DNA of 64,000 nucleotides, taken from Poriferisodalis sp022821985. Its GTDB lineage: Bacteria > Actinomycetota > Acidimicrobiia > Acidimicrobiales > Poriferisodalaceae. Below, one piece after another: positions 22,390-32,006 of the stretch. Location of the stretch: the NCBI RefSeq assembly GCF_965219595.1, contig NZ_OZ244781.1, forward strand, positions 930,001-994,000. Direction: 5' to 3'. A program made the translations under genes and the position numbers. The notes beneath the pieces are model-generated. The model was not told where the DNA came from and did no database searches. It saw only the letters and a list, made by a program, of their open reading frames with translations. Each line of letters starts with the position of its first letter. Positions within the stretch are counted from its first letter, which is position 1.

Positions 22390-23574
22390 TTAGGCGGCCT
22401 CGCCGTCGCCGGTGTCGGGTTCCTCGCCGGTGAGATAGGCGTCGATGGCGGCCTGAGACACGGCTGCGTCGCCGCCGAACACCCGCAGGCCCACGGCGTC
22501 GTGCTGGTCGCGGGCAGCGTCGAGATAGGCGGCGGTGTCGTCGGGAATGTCGCCGGGGTCGGCGAGCACCAGCGGAGCGCACAGCCGGCCGAGCAGCGGC
22601 GCTGCGCTGAACGAATCGAACGGCACCCGTGCTCGGGCCACGCCGATCGTGTCGTTCGCGAAGCATGTCCTGCCGGCCACAGCGCTGTATTTGTCCTCGG
22701 CCAGCTCGGCAGCCTTCACCGCGGTGCCATAGCGGGTGCTGCCCGCCACCCGCGACACATCGATGCCGAGGTTCTTGACGGCCTGCTCGACGGCGTCGCT
22801 GAGCGCGGCGGTGCCGCCCATCAGCACCACGTGCTCGATGCCCGCGCCGCTCAGGTAGTCAGCCACCTCCGCGTGCAGCTCTCCAGGCGGGCTCAGCAGC
22901 ACCGGATGGATGCCCCGCGCAGCGAACGGGCCCGCCACCAGCGCATCGGCGAACACCTCCCCGCTGGCGATCACCGCCGTGGGGCCCAGATCGCCCATCG
23001 CACCCGGCGTCACCCGCCCCGCAGCCGCCACACCGGTGGCGTACAGGTCGTCGCCTGTGACACGCTCCGTCGTGATGTCGGCCTCGCTGAGCGCGTCGAG
23101 AACCTCAGCGCTTACGCCGCGCCCGGAACCGTGCGCGCCGCCGCTCGCATCAGGCCCCACCACCAGCGCCTTGGAGACGCCCACCCGCTCTAGGTACTCC
23201 AGCGCGTCGGCGCGCAGCTCCTCTGGCGGAGTCATCAGCACCGGCGCGCCCAGCGATCCCGCCAGTGGTGCCGCAACGACGGCATCGGTCCAGCGTTCGC
23301 CCGACACCAGCACTACCCACTCCAACGAGCCATCGGCATCAGCGGCTACCGCCTCGGCCACCTGCAGCGACGTCTCATACCGGTCGGCGCCGCCATACCG
23401 TGTCGCCCACACATCTGTGCCGGCGGAACCGTCGTCGCCCTCTGCAGCACCAACCGCGGTAGCCGGAACCACCAGCACACCACCGAGGCCCGCCATCACC
23501 GACAGCACCACCAACGTCAGACGTCGCACCCGTCGCAAGCTAGTAGCCGTCTGTACGCAGAAATCCCTACGCAT
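22390..23574 (-). CDS. Secreted protein with cell wall-binding repeats (CWB2), upstream half of a split gene
   Basis: 394 residues from ATG 23574. A twin-Arg-containing signal region (RRVRRLTLVVLSVMAGL) precedes three CWB2 repeats, recognisable by GGADRYETSLQVAEAV, SGERWTDAVVAAPLAG, VTGDDLYATGVAAA, VLMGGTAALSDAVEQ and VAGSTRYGTAVKAA. CWB2 triplets anchor proteins to anionic cell-wall polymers in clostridial S-layers. The frame ends at TAA in an acidic linker (TGDGEAA) and continues directly into the propeller-protease part. If translation stops there, the anchor is made without its catalytic domain. Confidence 0.85.
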   Translation of the reverse strand: MRRDFCVQTATSLRRVRRLTLVVLSVMAGLGGVLVVPATAVGAAEGDDGSAGTDVWATRYGGADRYETSLQVAEAVAADADGSLEWVVLVSGERWTDAVVAAPLAGSLGAPVLMTPPEELRADALEYLERVGVSKALVVGPDASGGAHGSGRGVSAEVLDALSEADITTERVTGDDLYATGVAAAGRVTPGAMGDLGPTAVIASGEVFADALVAGPFAARGIHPVLLSPPGELHAEVADYLSGAGIEHVVLMGGTAALSDAVEQAVKNLGIDVSRVAGSTRYGTAVKAAELAEDKYSAVAGRTCFANDTIGVARARVPFDSFSAAPLLGRLCAPLVLADPGDIPDDTAAYLDAARDQHDAVGLRVFGGDAAVSQAAIDAYLTGEEPDTGDGEAA

Positions 23575-23594
23575 CAACGCCTATTGGTGTGAAA

Positions 23595-25325
23595 TTACTC
23601 GCCGATTTCGCCATCGAGCAGCGCCAGCACGTCCACTGCCGGTGCCAGCAGGCTGAGACTGCCGACAGCGAATCCGCCGCTGTCGGTGATGGCCACCCGC
23701 AGCTGCGTCGCTACGCCGACCACCTCGAGCCGGTCGTTCAGCACTGGGCCGCCGCTGCTGCCGGGGGCGACCGGCGTGTCGGTCTTGATCCAATTCAGCC
23801 CGTCCAGCATCGTGGTGCCCGAGTAACGGCCGGTGGTGAGCGTGAGGGTGTCGCCGCCGATTTCCGGGTAGCCGAGTGCTGTCAGCGTCTCGCCCGCCGA
23901 TGGCAGCTGAGCGGCGATCGTCAGGGCGGGAAGCGGAGCGATATCGGGATCCATGGTGAGCAGCGCCAAGTCGCGTTCCTCCGCAGCCCGCACAAGAGAG
24001 AGCGGCACGAATCGCTCCGGTGCTTGTTCGAAGGTTCCGCCCAGGTAGGCACGAATGCGACGGCACTCGCGCCCGTCATCGTCGACGAGCACATGGTGGT
24101 TGGTCACAATCTGGTAGCCGTCGCCGACGATGAATCCGGATCCCTGCTTGCGCGTGGCGCCGGCGGCGCTGAGGCAGCGCACTTGCACCACCGATGGGGC
24201 CACCGAATTCCAACCCAGCCCGCCCGACACGCCTGCGTCAGCCGAACCGGAATCCCGCACGATGCCGGTCGCCACAGCCGACAGCGCCGCCGTGGGAACG
24301 GATGATCCCATGCCGACGCCGGTCACCGTCGCCCGAGTGCCGCCGTCGATGGCCAGCCGCCAGTCCTGGCCGAACCTGCCCAGCGTCTCGGGCACAGGTT
24401 CGCCCTGGGGCGGGGCAAGCAGCAATGGCTCGCAGGGGCCGCGGACCGCTCCGGCGGCCAGGCCGCCGAACGGCACCGTCCCGCTGGCGACGGCCACGTC
24501 AGTGACCGGGTGACAGCCCGAGTTGCTGAACGCACGGCTGGCGATCAGCGCGGCCGTCTCGTAGCGGTCGGCACCGGCAATGCGATCGGTGTCGATGCCG
24601 AGTTCGGCGATCTCCTCTTCCACATCAGCGGAGATGGCCGCCGTGCCGCCCAGGATCGTGACCGAGGACACCTCCCGGTCCCCGTCGGTCAGAAAACGGC
24701 GTGCCTCGTCACCAAGCTCGTCGGGCGTGGTGAGGATGAGCGGGGTCGCCATGGTGACGCTGGGGGCCGCAGCTACCGCATCGGCGAAGTTGACGCCAGA
24801 GGCCAGATAGACGGTGTCGATCTCGTCAGGAGCGAAGGTGCGTGCGACCCGGCGGGCGGTTGCGTACCGGTCATCGCCGGCAAACCGGTCCACCCGGAAC
24901 CCCATGCCGCGCAACGTCTCGGCCACGCCCTCGGACACCGCCGCAGGAACGCCCAGAATGATCACCTTGGCCTTGGCGTGCGATGCGCACGGCTCCAAGT
25001 ACTTGCGGGTGACCGCCGGCAGGAACGCCTGCTTGGTCAGCAGCAGCGGCCGGTCGAGCGCTGCACCGGCCAGAGCATCGGGCCAGTTCTCGCCCGATGC
25101 CAGCGCCACGCTGTGCGAGCCGATGTCGCTGTCGCAGCTGCCGCCGGCGACATTGGCCGCCAAGGCGTACACGCTGGCGCCGCTCACCCGCTGCACCGTG
25201 ATGCTGGCCGACTGGGCACCTGCGGGCTGCGGGGCGAACAGCACCGAGCCCGCCAGCGCGACGCTGCACATGGCGAGGAACGACCGCCGTGGGCTGCGCC
25301 GCGGCCGACTGCTTGCTGGACTCAT
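23595..25325 (-). CDS. Cell wall-anchored trypsin-like serine protease with CWB2 repeats
   Basis: 576 residues from ATG 25325, chosen for GAGG upstream; the frame is open 60 nt further. A signal peptide (about 1-38) ends at PAGAQS. Three CWB2 repeats span about 40-330 (FAGDDRYATARRVART, SGVNFADAVAAAP, ILGGTAAISADVEEE, IAGADRYETAALIA). The C-terminal domain is a chymotrypsin-fold protease with the full triad: His in TNHHVLV, Asp in RDLALLTM, Ser in PGSSGGPVL (about residue 523). It is likely exported and held on the wall, and lies 20 bp upstream of the split CWB2-M6 gene, probably in one transcript. Confidence 0.88.
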   Translation of the reverse strand: MSPASSRPRRSPRRSFLAMCSVALAGSVLFAPQPAGAQSASITVQRVSGASVYALAANVAGGSCDSDIGSHSVALASGENWPDALAGAALDRPLLLTKQAFLPAVTRKYLEPCASHAKAKVIILGVPAAVSEGVAETLRGMGFRVDRFAGDDRYATARRVARTFAPDEIDTVYLASGVNFADAVAAAPSVTMATPLILTTPDELGDEARRFLTDGDREVSSVTILGGTAAISADVEEEIAELGIDTDRIAGADRYETAALIASRAFSNSGCHPVTDVAVASGTVPFGGLAAGAVRGPCEPLLLAPPQGEPVPETLGRFGQDWRLAIDGGTRATVTGVGMGSSVPTAALSAVATGIVRDSGSADAGVSGGLGWNSVAPSVVQVRCLSAAGATRKQGSGFIVGDGYQIVTNHHVLVDDDGRECRRIRAYLGGTFEQAPERFVPLSLVRAAEERDLALLTMDPDIAPLPALTIAAQLPSAGETLTALGYPEIGGDTLTLTTGRYSGTTMLDGLNWIKTDTPVAPGSSGGPVLNDRLEVVGVATQLRVAITDSGGFAVGSLSLLAPAVDVLALLDGEIGE

Positions 25326-25465
25326 GCCGACCTCACACTCCAAGGCTCGCCGTCGCAGAAACGCTAGGGGAAGCGTCGGCGGCACAGACGGCGCGTTTCG
25401 TCACAAGTTGCACGCCTTTGCATGAGCACACTTCGGGATACGCGGTCGTAGGCGTTTGCTGGCCG

Positions 25466-28216
25466 CTAGGGGCGGGCATTGATGTAGGCGTCGACTCGCC
25501 AGACGATGGTGTCGTCGTCGCTGCCGAAGTCGTTCACGGCGATGGTGGACATGAACCCGCCAGCTCCGTAGCCGTCGTCGGCCAAGCCCGCCACGGCGGC
25601 GCCGGCGAGGATTTCTGACGGCTCGTCGGGGTGCGTGCCGTACACCGAGCGCATCCACGATCCCGACCGCACCACGCTCATGCCGCGCAGCTCCCACCGG
25701 TCCGACACAAACTTGGCCTCGCCCTCGGCGATGCCCGACACCGTGCCCGCCGGGGTCTCCACCGACCACCGGGCGTTGAACGTGTGCGGGCGCCCGGCGC
25801 CGAAGCCGCGGTCGATCTCCAGCGACACGAATGCCTCGGTGACCTGCTGGCGGTGCGGCGGCAGGTGTGCGAACACGCCGGGGCTGCGGTTGCGGAATGC
25901 CAGCCGGGTGTTCTCGCCGGTGGACGGGCTCTCGTCGCTGGGCACGCCGCCCGACACCGGCTCGGCCGCCTCCACCACATCGGTCAGCCAGAAGCGCCGG
26001 TTGGCGTTGGCCGCCACCGTCACTGACCGTGAGGTTCGCCCGTAGGGCCCCACCGCCCGCGCATAGGCGGCTGCCGTCTCGGACAGCTCGAAGGCCACGC
26101 AGCCCGGGCTGGCCGGCAGCGGCTTGCGGCGCTCGCCGTCGACGTCGCCCCGGTACCAGCCGAGCGCTGTCAGGTCGGCCTCGAGCACCGGTGAGCGGTC
26201 GGGCGATGTCTCTGCCAACAGCCAACGGGCCTCGGCATAGGTGCCTCGGGGGAAGCACAACCACGTCTGATCGGTGCTGATCGAAGCACGCGTGGAGCTG
26301 CCAGCGCTGTCTATGGGCCCTTCGGCATTCGCTCGATGGAACACGGTTCCGTCGATAGCAAGCCTGGTAGCGAACACACCGATGCCTCGCTTCGCATCGG
26401 GCGCCTTCTCGATGCGATCGGGGTCTTCGTGGTGCGGCGCATACGCGCCCACGAGCACCGGCACTCGCGGCTCGGCATCGGGTGCCAGCCTGCCGCTCAC
26501 CAGCGACGAGGCTTGGGCCAGCACTTCAGAGGAAATGACTGCTTCGCCGCCGAACGCCACGACTAGGCCAGGGGCGAAGCAGCTTCCTGAATTGACTGCG
26601 GCGGTGTACGCGTCGTGGTCGTCGGCCCCTGATCCATCGGCGTCGATCCTGCCGACATCTCGCAAGCACAACCGTCCCGGCACGAACACGTCCTGCAGAA
26701 ACTCCGCTACCGACGTGGGCAGTTCGGTGGCTCCCGCCGGCACCAGCAGCATGGGAGTTGCGGTTCGCTTCGGACGAGGCACCGCCGTCGAGGTTGAGGC
26801 GCTCACAGGCCGCCGCGCTATCGCGACCAGGCCCGGCTCATTCGCGTCGACCGGCCCCGCCAACCGCTCGGTGACGTATGGGTGATCGTCAGGCGACGGA
26901 GCCGACGCGGCACCGCAGAACGCACCGGCACCGAGTGCGTCAGGCCAGCCGTAGGTGCGGCGGGGACCGTCGCTCAGCGCCGCCAGGCACAATGACGACC
27001 GAGCAAAGTGGTCGCCTGAGCCGGTGGGCCACCAACCGCCGAAGATCTTGGCCATCTCCACGCTGGTCTCGTATCGGTCTGCTCCCGCCACCCTTCGCAA
27101 CTCGGCTCTGGCGATCTGAGCGGCCAGTTCCGCGACAGCTGCAGGCACCCGTGACGAGTCGCCGAGCACGATCAGGTTCTCGACGTCGAGCAGGCTCAGC
27201 GCTACCGCGGTCTCTTCGGGCAGTTCGTCGCTGCCGTCGTGCAGCAGCACCGGCACTTGCCAGAAACTGGTCCACCAGCCGGCTGCCAGGGCATCGAGGC
27301 CCTCAGCCAACACGACGGCGCGGCCCAGCACTTCGCATCTGCTGGCTCGCTCACGCCACTCCACCACCGAGTTGGCATAAAAGGCCGGCACCGCATCGCC
27401 GTCCGATGCCGATGGGTCTTTGCAACCGGTAACGCTGCGTGGAACCGAGCGTGTTCCTAGCGACAGCGCGACGGACGCGGCCGTTCCGTATCGGGACTCG
27501 CCGCTCACCCTGAAGACCTCGTCGTAGCCGATAGAGACGAGCTCTCGTTCGATCTCGACGGGCACGGCGGCGGGTCCGCCCACGATGATGGCCTGGCGGG
27601 CGGAATTGCAACCGCCGATCCGCAGGTCTTGCGCGGCCAGCTGGGCGGCATGGTTCAGCGAAGCGGCCCCGTCGCGGACCGAGTCGGTCAGCAGAATAGG
27701 TGCAGCGAATGTGTCGACCCGTGCGAAGCCGCCTATGGGGTCGAACAGGGGGTCGCTGGCGGCGACACGCCGCAGGTATGGCTCGCTTGAGCGGCCGGTC
27801 GAATCGGACAGCGAAGCGGCGGTCACCGCATCGGCCGGAACATCCGACGCCACCACGATGATCGACCGCGGGCACAGGCCCAAGCCCCACCAACCGTCGG
27901 CCGAACCCAGGCTTCGGCCGGTGCCAGAGGTGGCGTCGGGTGAGTCGAAGGGATAGCCGCCGTTGCCTCGCAGAGTCAGCGCTACGGCCAGGGCGGTCTG
28001 GTGACGGTCGGGACCCCACATGCGCACCGCGTTCGGCCATGCTTCCAGCTCAGGTATTGCCAAGTACGAACGTGGCCACTGGCGAGGCGAGATCGGGCCG
28101 TCTTCGGGTGCGCTCTGGCCGCTCGCGCTCGGGATGGCCAGCAGCGATGCCGCTGTCATGGCTGCGGCCAGCGCAGCAACCCACCGAACCCGCCTGCGCG
28201 GCCGCGTCAATTCCAC
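25466..28216 (-). CDS. Large secreted protein with cell wall-binding repeats (CWB2)
   Basis: About 916 residues from GTG 28216. The frame is open to 28447, but the chosen start places a signal peptide (RRVRWVAALAAAMTAASLLA) at the N-terminus. CWB2-type units recur (MWGPDRHQTALAVAL, VSGESRYGTAASVALS, VAGADRYETSVEMAKI, IIVGGPAAVPVEIE), some with long insertions. The C-terminal ~330 residues are a beta-rich domain I do not recognise. It is the first of three successive minus-strand CWB2 genes and is divergent from the GT2 gene. 28217-28352 should hold both promoters. Confidence 0.78.
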   Translation of the reverse strand: MELTRPRRRVRWVAALAAAMTAASLLAIPSASGQSAPEDGPISPRQWPRSYLAIPELEAWPNAVRMWGPDRHQTALAVALTLRGNGGYPFDSPDATSGTGRSLGSADGWWGLGLCPRSIIVVASDVPADAVTAASLSDSTGRSSEPYLRRVAASDPLFDPIGGFARVDTFAAPILLTDSVRDGAASLNHAAQLAAQDLRIGGCNSARQAIIVGGPAAVPVEIERELVSIGYDEVFRVSGESRYGTAASVALSLGTRSVPRSVTGCKDPSASDGDAVPAFYANSVVEWRERASRCEVLGRAVVLAEGLDALAAGWWTSFWQVPVLLHDGSDELPEETAVALSLLDVENLIVLGDSSRVPAAVAELAAQIARAELRRVAGADRYETSVEMAKIFGGWWPTGSGDHFARSSLCLAALSDGPRRTYGWPDALGAGAFCGAASAPSPDDHPYVTERLAGPVDANEPGLVAIARRPVSASTSTAVPRPKRTATPMLLVPAGATELPTSVAEFLQDVFVPGRLCLRDVGRIDADGSGADDHDAYTAAVNSGSCFAPGLVVAFGGEAVISSEVLAQASSLVSGRLAPDAEPRVPVLVGAYAPHHEDPDRIEKAPDAKRGIGVFATRLAIDGTVFHRANAEGPIDSAGSSTRASISTDQTWLCFPRGTYAEARWLLAETSPDRSPVLEADLTALGWYRGDVDGERRKPLPASPGCVAFELSETAAAYARAVGPYGRTSRSVTVAANANRRFWLTDVVEAAEPVSGGVPSDESPSTGENTRLAFRNRSPGVFAHLPPHRQQVTEAFVSLEIDRGFGAGRPHTFNARWSVETPAGTVSGIAEGEAKFVSDRWELRGMSVVRSGSWMRSVYGTHPDEPSEILAGAAVAGLADDGYGAGGFMSTIAVNDFGSDDDTIVWRVDAYINARP

Positions 28217-28352
28217 GAGAGGACAGCTTGTCTCAGCAGCAGCATGGCTCCAGCGCGCGATTCGGGAATCGGCGGCGATGGTATCTCGCTGTATCACCGC
28301 GTCGGCGGGCTGGGGCTGTTCGGCCGGGAATGTCCATGCAAGAATCCTCCCG

Positions 28353-29681
28353 GTGCAGATCCGCGAGACGCATTGCGAAGGCGTGGTGATCCGGACGATC
28401 GGCCCGAGGTCCAATGCTGTCTTCGGTTCCAGCTCGCAGAGCGTCACCGCTCCGCAAGAACAGGTGTCGATTCTGCTTGCCGATTCACCGGAACTGATTG
28501 CCGAGCCGCCTCAGAGCGAGGTCGCAGTGATGCTGTCAACACTTCCGCCGATCGCGACGGTGCCCGCATTCGACGTGAGCAGGGTCAATCCGATCGGATG
28601 GAAGCCGGCTCACGGCCCTCCACTGCACCCGACTGGCTCGCTCTCCGAGAGTGGATTGAGCACCGTCGACATGCGCAAAGCGCACCACGTATCGGACTGG
28701 ACTCGGCCCGGCGCCGATCCGGCACTGCGTGCGGGCGAACTCGCGGCCGCTGCAGCCTCGGGCGTGGTGGTATCCGTCGGGCCCAACAGCACCAAACTCG
28801 AGCCCTTCCTCGGCAGCGAGCTGTACGAGCTGATGTCTGCAACCGACCGCATCGAGGGCGCCGACGCCCACGGTCGAGAGTTGCTCAGCATCGCTCTTCG
28901 ACGCGCCGCCCTTCGCCATCATTCCCCGAGCGCCCGCACCCGGCAGCTGCTCACCGCCGCCGGCTTGGAGCCGCCCCGGCTTCACCTGATATCGGTACTC
29001 GCACCCACGTGCCGACCCGGCCGTGTGCCTGCGCTTATCGACGCCATTGCCGCCCAGACATATCCGAGCGTCGAACTCGTTGTGGCCCAGCACGGCAGTG
29101 GCTTTGAGCGCTCCGAGACAGAGGCACAATTGGGACGTCTGCACTGTCCTGCGCGAGCCGTTGATGTCGAAGCGGATCGCTCCCTGGGGGAGGTGCTGAA
29201 TATGGCACTCTCAGCCGCATCGGGAGAGATGGTCGCGAAGATCGACGACGACGATCTCTATGGCCCAGATCACCTGTGGGACCTGGTGCTTGCCGCTGAG
29301 TATTCAGGCGCCGCTCTCGTGGGCAAGGTGTCTGAGTACGTGTACCTGGCCGAAACGGGCCGCATGGTCCGCCGGTTCGTCGGCTTCGGGGAACGCCACA
29401 TCGACCCGGAGCGTCTCAGCGTTGCCGGCGGTGCCGTGGCAATGCGCCGCGACGCGCTCGACGCCATCGGCGGATGGCGTGCGATGGGTGTGGGGGAGGA
29501 CAAGGCACTTGCCCGCGACATCGCGACGAACGGCGGAAGCGTGTACCGAACCCACGGCGCGGGGTATGTCCTCATGCGTCACAGCGCAGGGCACACCTGG
29601 GAAGTCGACGACTCGTATTTCTTGGAGCAGGCGCACGAGACGTGCGAGGGCTGCGACCTTCAGTTCGCCGGCATGAACTGA
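28353..29681 (+). CDS. Glycosyltransferase family 2 protein
   Basis: 442 residues from GTG 28353; the frame is open to 28020, but that part overlaps the divergent CWB2 gene. The GT-A domain starts at about residue 210 (LHLISVLAPTCRPGRVPALI, AAQTYPSVELVVAQHG) and carries the DxD-like metal site KIDDDDLYGP (Asp298-301). The ~200-residue N-terminal part is not recognised. It likely transfers a sugar to a surface glycan or protein. The next gene, a membrane glycosyltransferase, begins 11 bp downstream, so the two form an operon beside the CWB2 cluster. Confidence 0.83.
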   Translation: MQIRETHCEGVVIRTIGPRSNAVFGSSSQSVTAPQEQVSILLADSPELIAEPPQSEVAVMLSTLPPIATVPAFDVSRVNPIGWKPAHGPPLHPTGSLSESGLSTVDMRKAHHVSDWTRPGADPALRAGELAAAAASGVVVSVGPNSTKLEPFLGSELYELMSATDRIEGADAHGRELLSIALRRAALRHHSPSARTRQLLTAAGLEPPRLHLISVLAPTCRPGRVPALIDAIAAQTYPSVELVVAQHGSGFERSETEAQLGRLHCPARAVDVEADRSLGEVLNMALSAASGEMVAKIDDDDLYGPDHLWDLVLAAEYSGAALVGKVSEYVYLAETGRMVRRFVGFGERHIDPERLSVAGGAVAMRRDALDAIGGWRAMGVGEDKALARDIATNGGSVYRTHGAGYVLMRHSAGHTWEVDDSYFLEQAHETCEGCDLQFAGMN

Positions 29682-29692
29682 GAGCCGGCGGC

Positions 29693-31303
29693 ATGGGAGA
29701 CACCGACCCGGGCTCCGCTGATACTCGGCGCTCGTCGCCGAAGCTGTCTCGCCTGCGATCGGGCTGGGCGGCGATGGTCCTCGTGCCCCTGGCGATGCTG
29801 GCGCTCTGGCTGCCCGACCTCGACTTGCCCCTCGGCAACAGCGACGACGGCCGTCTCGTGGCCTTTTCGGGCTTGCACGCACGCAGCTTCTGGGAGATGG
29901 GTCCGATCGAGTCCAGATTGGGCGCTCGGGTCGATCCGTTCGTGCGTCCTGAGTTCGGCGTGATTCCTCGCACAGATCCCCCGGTCGAGGCCGTGACGTA
30001 CGCACACCATCCCCCGCTGAAGGAGTTCCTGTCGATCGGGTCGGCCGGTGTATTCGGCGAGAACCCCTCGGCGCTGCGAATACCGATATATCTGCTCGGG
30101 GCAGCGACGCTGCTGTTCATGGCTTCGCTGCTGCGTGCATGCGATGTCCGCTGGGGACCGATCATCCTGGCGATCGGCGCCATGGCGTGCACCGGCTTCT
30201 TCTACGTGTTCGGCCGTCTGGGGGTCAGCTTTTCCCTGCTGGTGGCCTCCACAGCAACCGTGGCGTGGCTGATCAAGCATGAACGGCCGTCTCGGCTTGC
30301 GCTGGCTGGCACAGCGGCACTCGCGGCGCTCACCGCCATGCAGTCGTGGATCAACATCGCATCGTTGGCACTGCTGGCAGCCTGGCTCTTCGCGAACCGT
30401 CTGCGGCAAAGCCGCCAAGCCGACGCGGGGTCGAATCGGTCGGGGCTCGGACTGTGGAATCGCTTGAACGACGGCTGGTCGCCAACGCTCAGCTGCTTCG
30501 TCATCGGCGCTTCTGTCGGTGTCTGCATCACCGCCGCCTGGATGCTGTACGCCACCGGGTTCACCGAACTCAGCGATCAAGTCGCCGTGCGTGTCAGCAA
30601 CCGCGTCACCTCGGGCGAGCAGTCCATCACGTTCACGTTCGACGAGTTCCTGTCGAGGCAGTGGCGCTTCGCCACCGAGGAACTGCTCGTTCCCCCGTGG
30701 CTGCGGCTCTTGCTGGCGCCGGCCCTTCTCGCGGGGCTGATCGACCGGCGTACCCGCGTGCCCACGGCAATCACGCTGACCGTGGCCGCTGCGCTCACGT
30801 TCGGTGTCCCCCAAGGAGCATGGGTTCACAGGCTCTGGAACTTTCCATGGCTCGTGCCGGTGACCATCGGGCTGGCCGCGCTCCTCGACGCAGTGCGGCG
30901 AAGGCTGCCCTCCGGTGCCCGGGGCGCTGCGGCGTTGGTCGCGGGCGCAGTCATTGCCGCCACGATGTTCGCCGTGGTCAACGGTTCCACCCGGGACCGG
31001 TACATCTCCAACCCAGCCCACGTCGGCGAGGCGCTCGAACAGGTCGTCGGCACGCCGGCAGCCGCCGGTGCCGAGCTGGCCTGGGTGGGGCCGGGATTGC
31101 CAGCACCTCGTTGGGTCTCGTACTACCTCGATGTGCCGGTATGGGATCTCGATGCGGCCCGGCTCGACCAGATCGAAGACTCCGACATCGTGGTAGTGCG
31201 AGCCAGCAGAGTGCCCGAGTACTTCCCGGCAGATGCCCTCGCCGACCCCTTGGCGTCGGTCGGCGACTTCCGGGTCATCAGTGCCGCTTCGCTGTTGAGA
31301 TAG
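29693..31303 (+). CDS. Polytopic membrane glycosyltransferase (PMT/ArnT-like)
   Basis: 536 residues, ATG 29693, with about ten or more hydrophobic segments. After the first membrane helix the loop reads GNSDDGRLVAFSGLHAR, placed like the acidic catalytic loop of GT39/ArnT/PMT enzymes, which use lipid-linked sugars at the outer membrane face. HHPPLKEF in the next loop fits that family. Directly downstream of the GT2 gene. Together they may glycosylate exported surface proteins such as the adjacent CWB2 proteins; that link is inference. Confidence 0.75.
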   Translation: MGDTDPGSADTRRSSPKLSRLRSGWAAMVLVPLAMLALWLPDLDLPLGNSDDGRLVAFSGLHARSFWEMGPIESRLGARVDPFVRPEFGVIPRTDPPVEAVTYAHHPPLKEFLSIGSAGVFGENPSALRIPIYLLGAATLLFMASLLRACDVRWGPIILAIGAMACTGFFYVFGRLGVSFSLLVASTATVAWLIKHERPSRLALAGTAALAALTAMQSWINIASLALLAAWLFANRLRQSRQADAGSNRSGLGLWNRLNDGWSPTLSCFVIGASVGVCITAAWMLYATGFTELSDQVAVRVSNRVTSGEQSITFTFDEFLSRQWRFATEELLVPPWLRLLLAPALLAGLIDRRTRVPTAITLTVAAALTFGVPQGAWVHRLWNFPWLVPVTIGLAALLDAVRRRLPSGARGAAALVAGAVIAATMFAVVNGSTRDRYISNPAHVGEALEQVVGTPAAAGAELAWVGPGLPAPRWVSYYLDVPVWDLDAARLDQIEDSDIVVVRASRVPEYFPADALADPLASVGDFRVISAASLLR

Positions 31304-31382
31304 CCCGGGGCCGGCACCACCGCGCTCCGCGGCCGGCACAACGTGTGGTTCGTGCCCGCAACCCTTGACGACCACCGGGTGC

Positions 31383-32006
31383 ATGGCTTCCGCTGAGCGC
31401 GGTTCAGGACCAGCGGAGACTCTGTTCACCGCAGAACGAATGCTCGGCTACTTGGCCGAACTGGACGCACTGCTCGCCGACGAGGGCGTAGCCGAAGTAC
31501 TGCACCTGCACGTGGCCGTTGGCGCGGTCATCGCCCCCAAGACCGACGCCCGGCTCACTTCAGATGTCGACGTCGTCTCTGAGGCGATGACTGAGCAGCT
31601 GCGACGCGCCGTTGCGGTGGTGAGCGAGCGTCACCCAGGACTTCGCCGTGATTGGCTCAACGACGGCGCCAAGCCCCAGCGCGTCAACCTGCCCATGGAA
31701 CCCGAGCGCATCTACACCGGCAGTTGCCTGGTGGTGGACTCGGCGGGCGACCGCTACGTGCTGGCAATGAAGCTCGCCAGCGGACGGCCGATCGACGAAG
31801 CCGACTGCGAATTGCTGATCCGCAGCCTCGCCATCCGCGACGAGCGTGCAGCTCGGGTCACCCTGCGGCACGACACCCACGTGGGCATCATTATCGACGA
31901 CGCCCGCAGAGGCGGTTCTTGCAGCGTCGTGACCGTCTACGGCTGCTGCACTGTCCGCGACTCGACGCCCAAGGTCGTCTCGATGCGCGCCAGACGCTCG
32001 GTGTGA
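31383..32006 (+). pseudogene. Nucleotidyltransferase-like (DUF6036-type) gene with replaced 3' end
   Basis: The N-terminal ~155 residues resemble small nucleotidyltransferase-fold proteins: AELDALLADEGV, TSDVDVVSEAM with the acidic pair, GLRRDWLNDGAK and YVLAMKLASGRPIDEADCELL. From about 31847 the DNA becomes a copy of a repeat also found at 38460. The remaining frame (HDTHVGIIIDDARRGG to RARRSV) is therefore antisense read-through of the neighbouring coiled-coil gene. The original C-terminus seems lost by repeat insertion or recombination. Confidence 0.6.

Noticed and set aside
9751..22392. Alternative genetic code in which TAG or TAA is read as sense
   Set aside because: TAG and TAA end many other intact genes at expected lengths (for example dnaE with TAG), so reassignment does not fit. 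Local mutation, error or readthrough is more likely.
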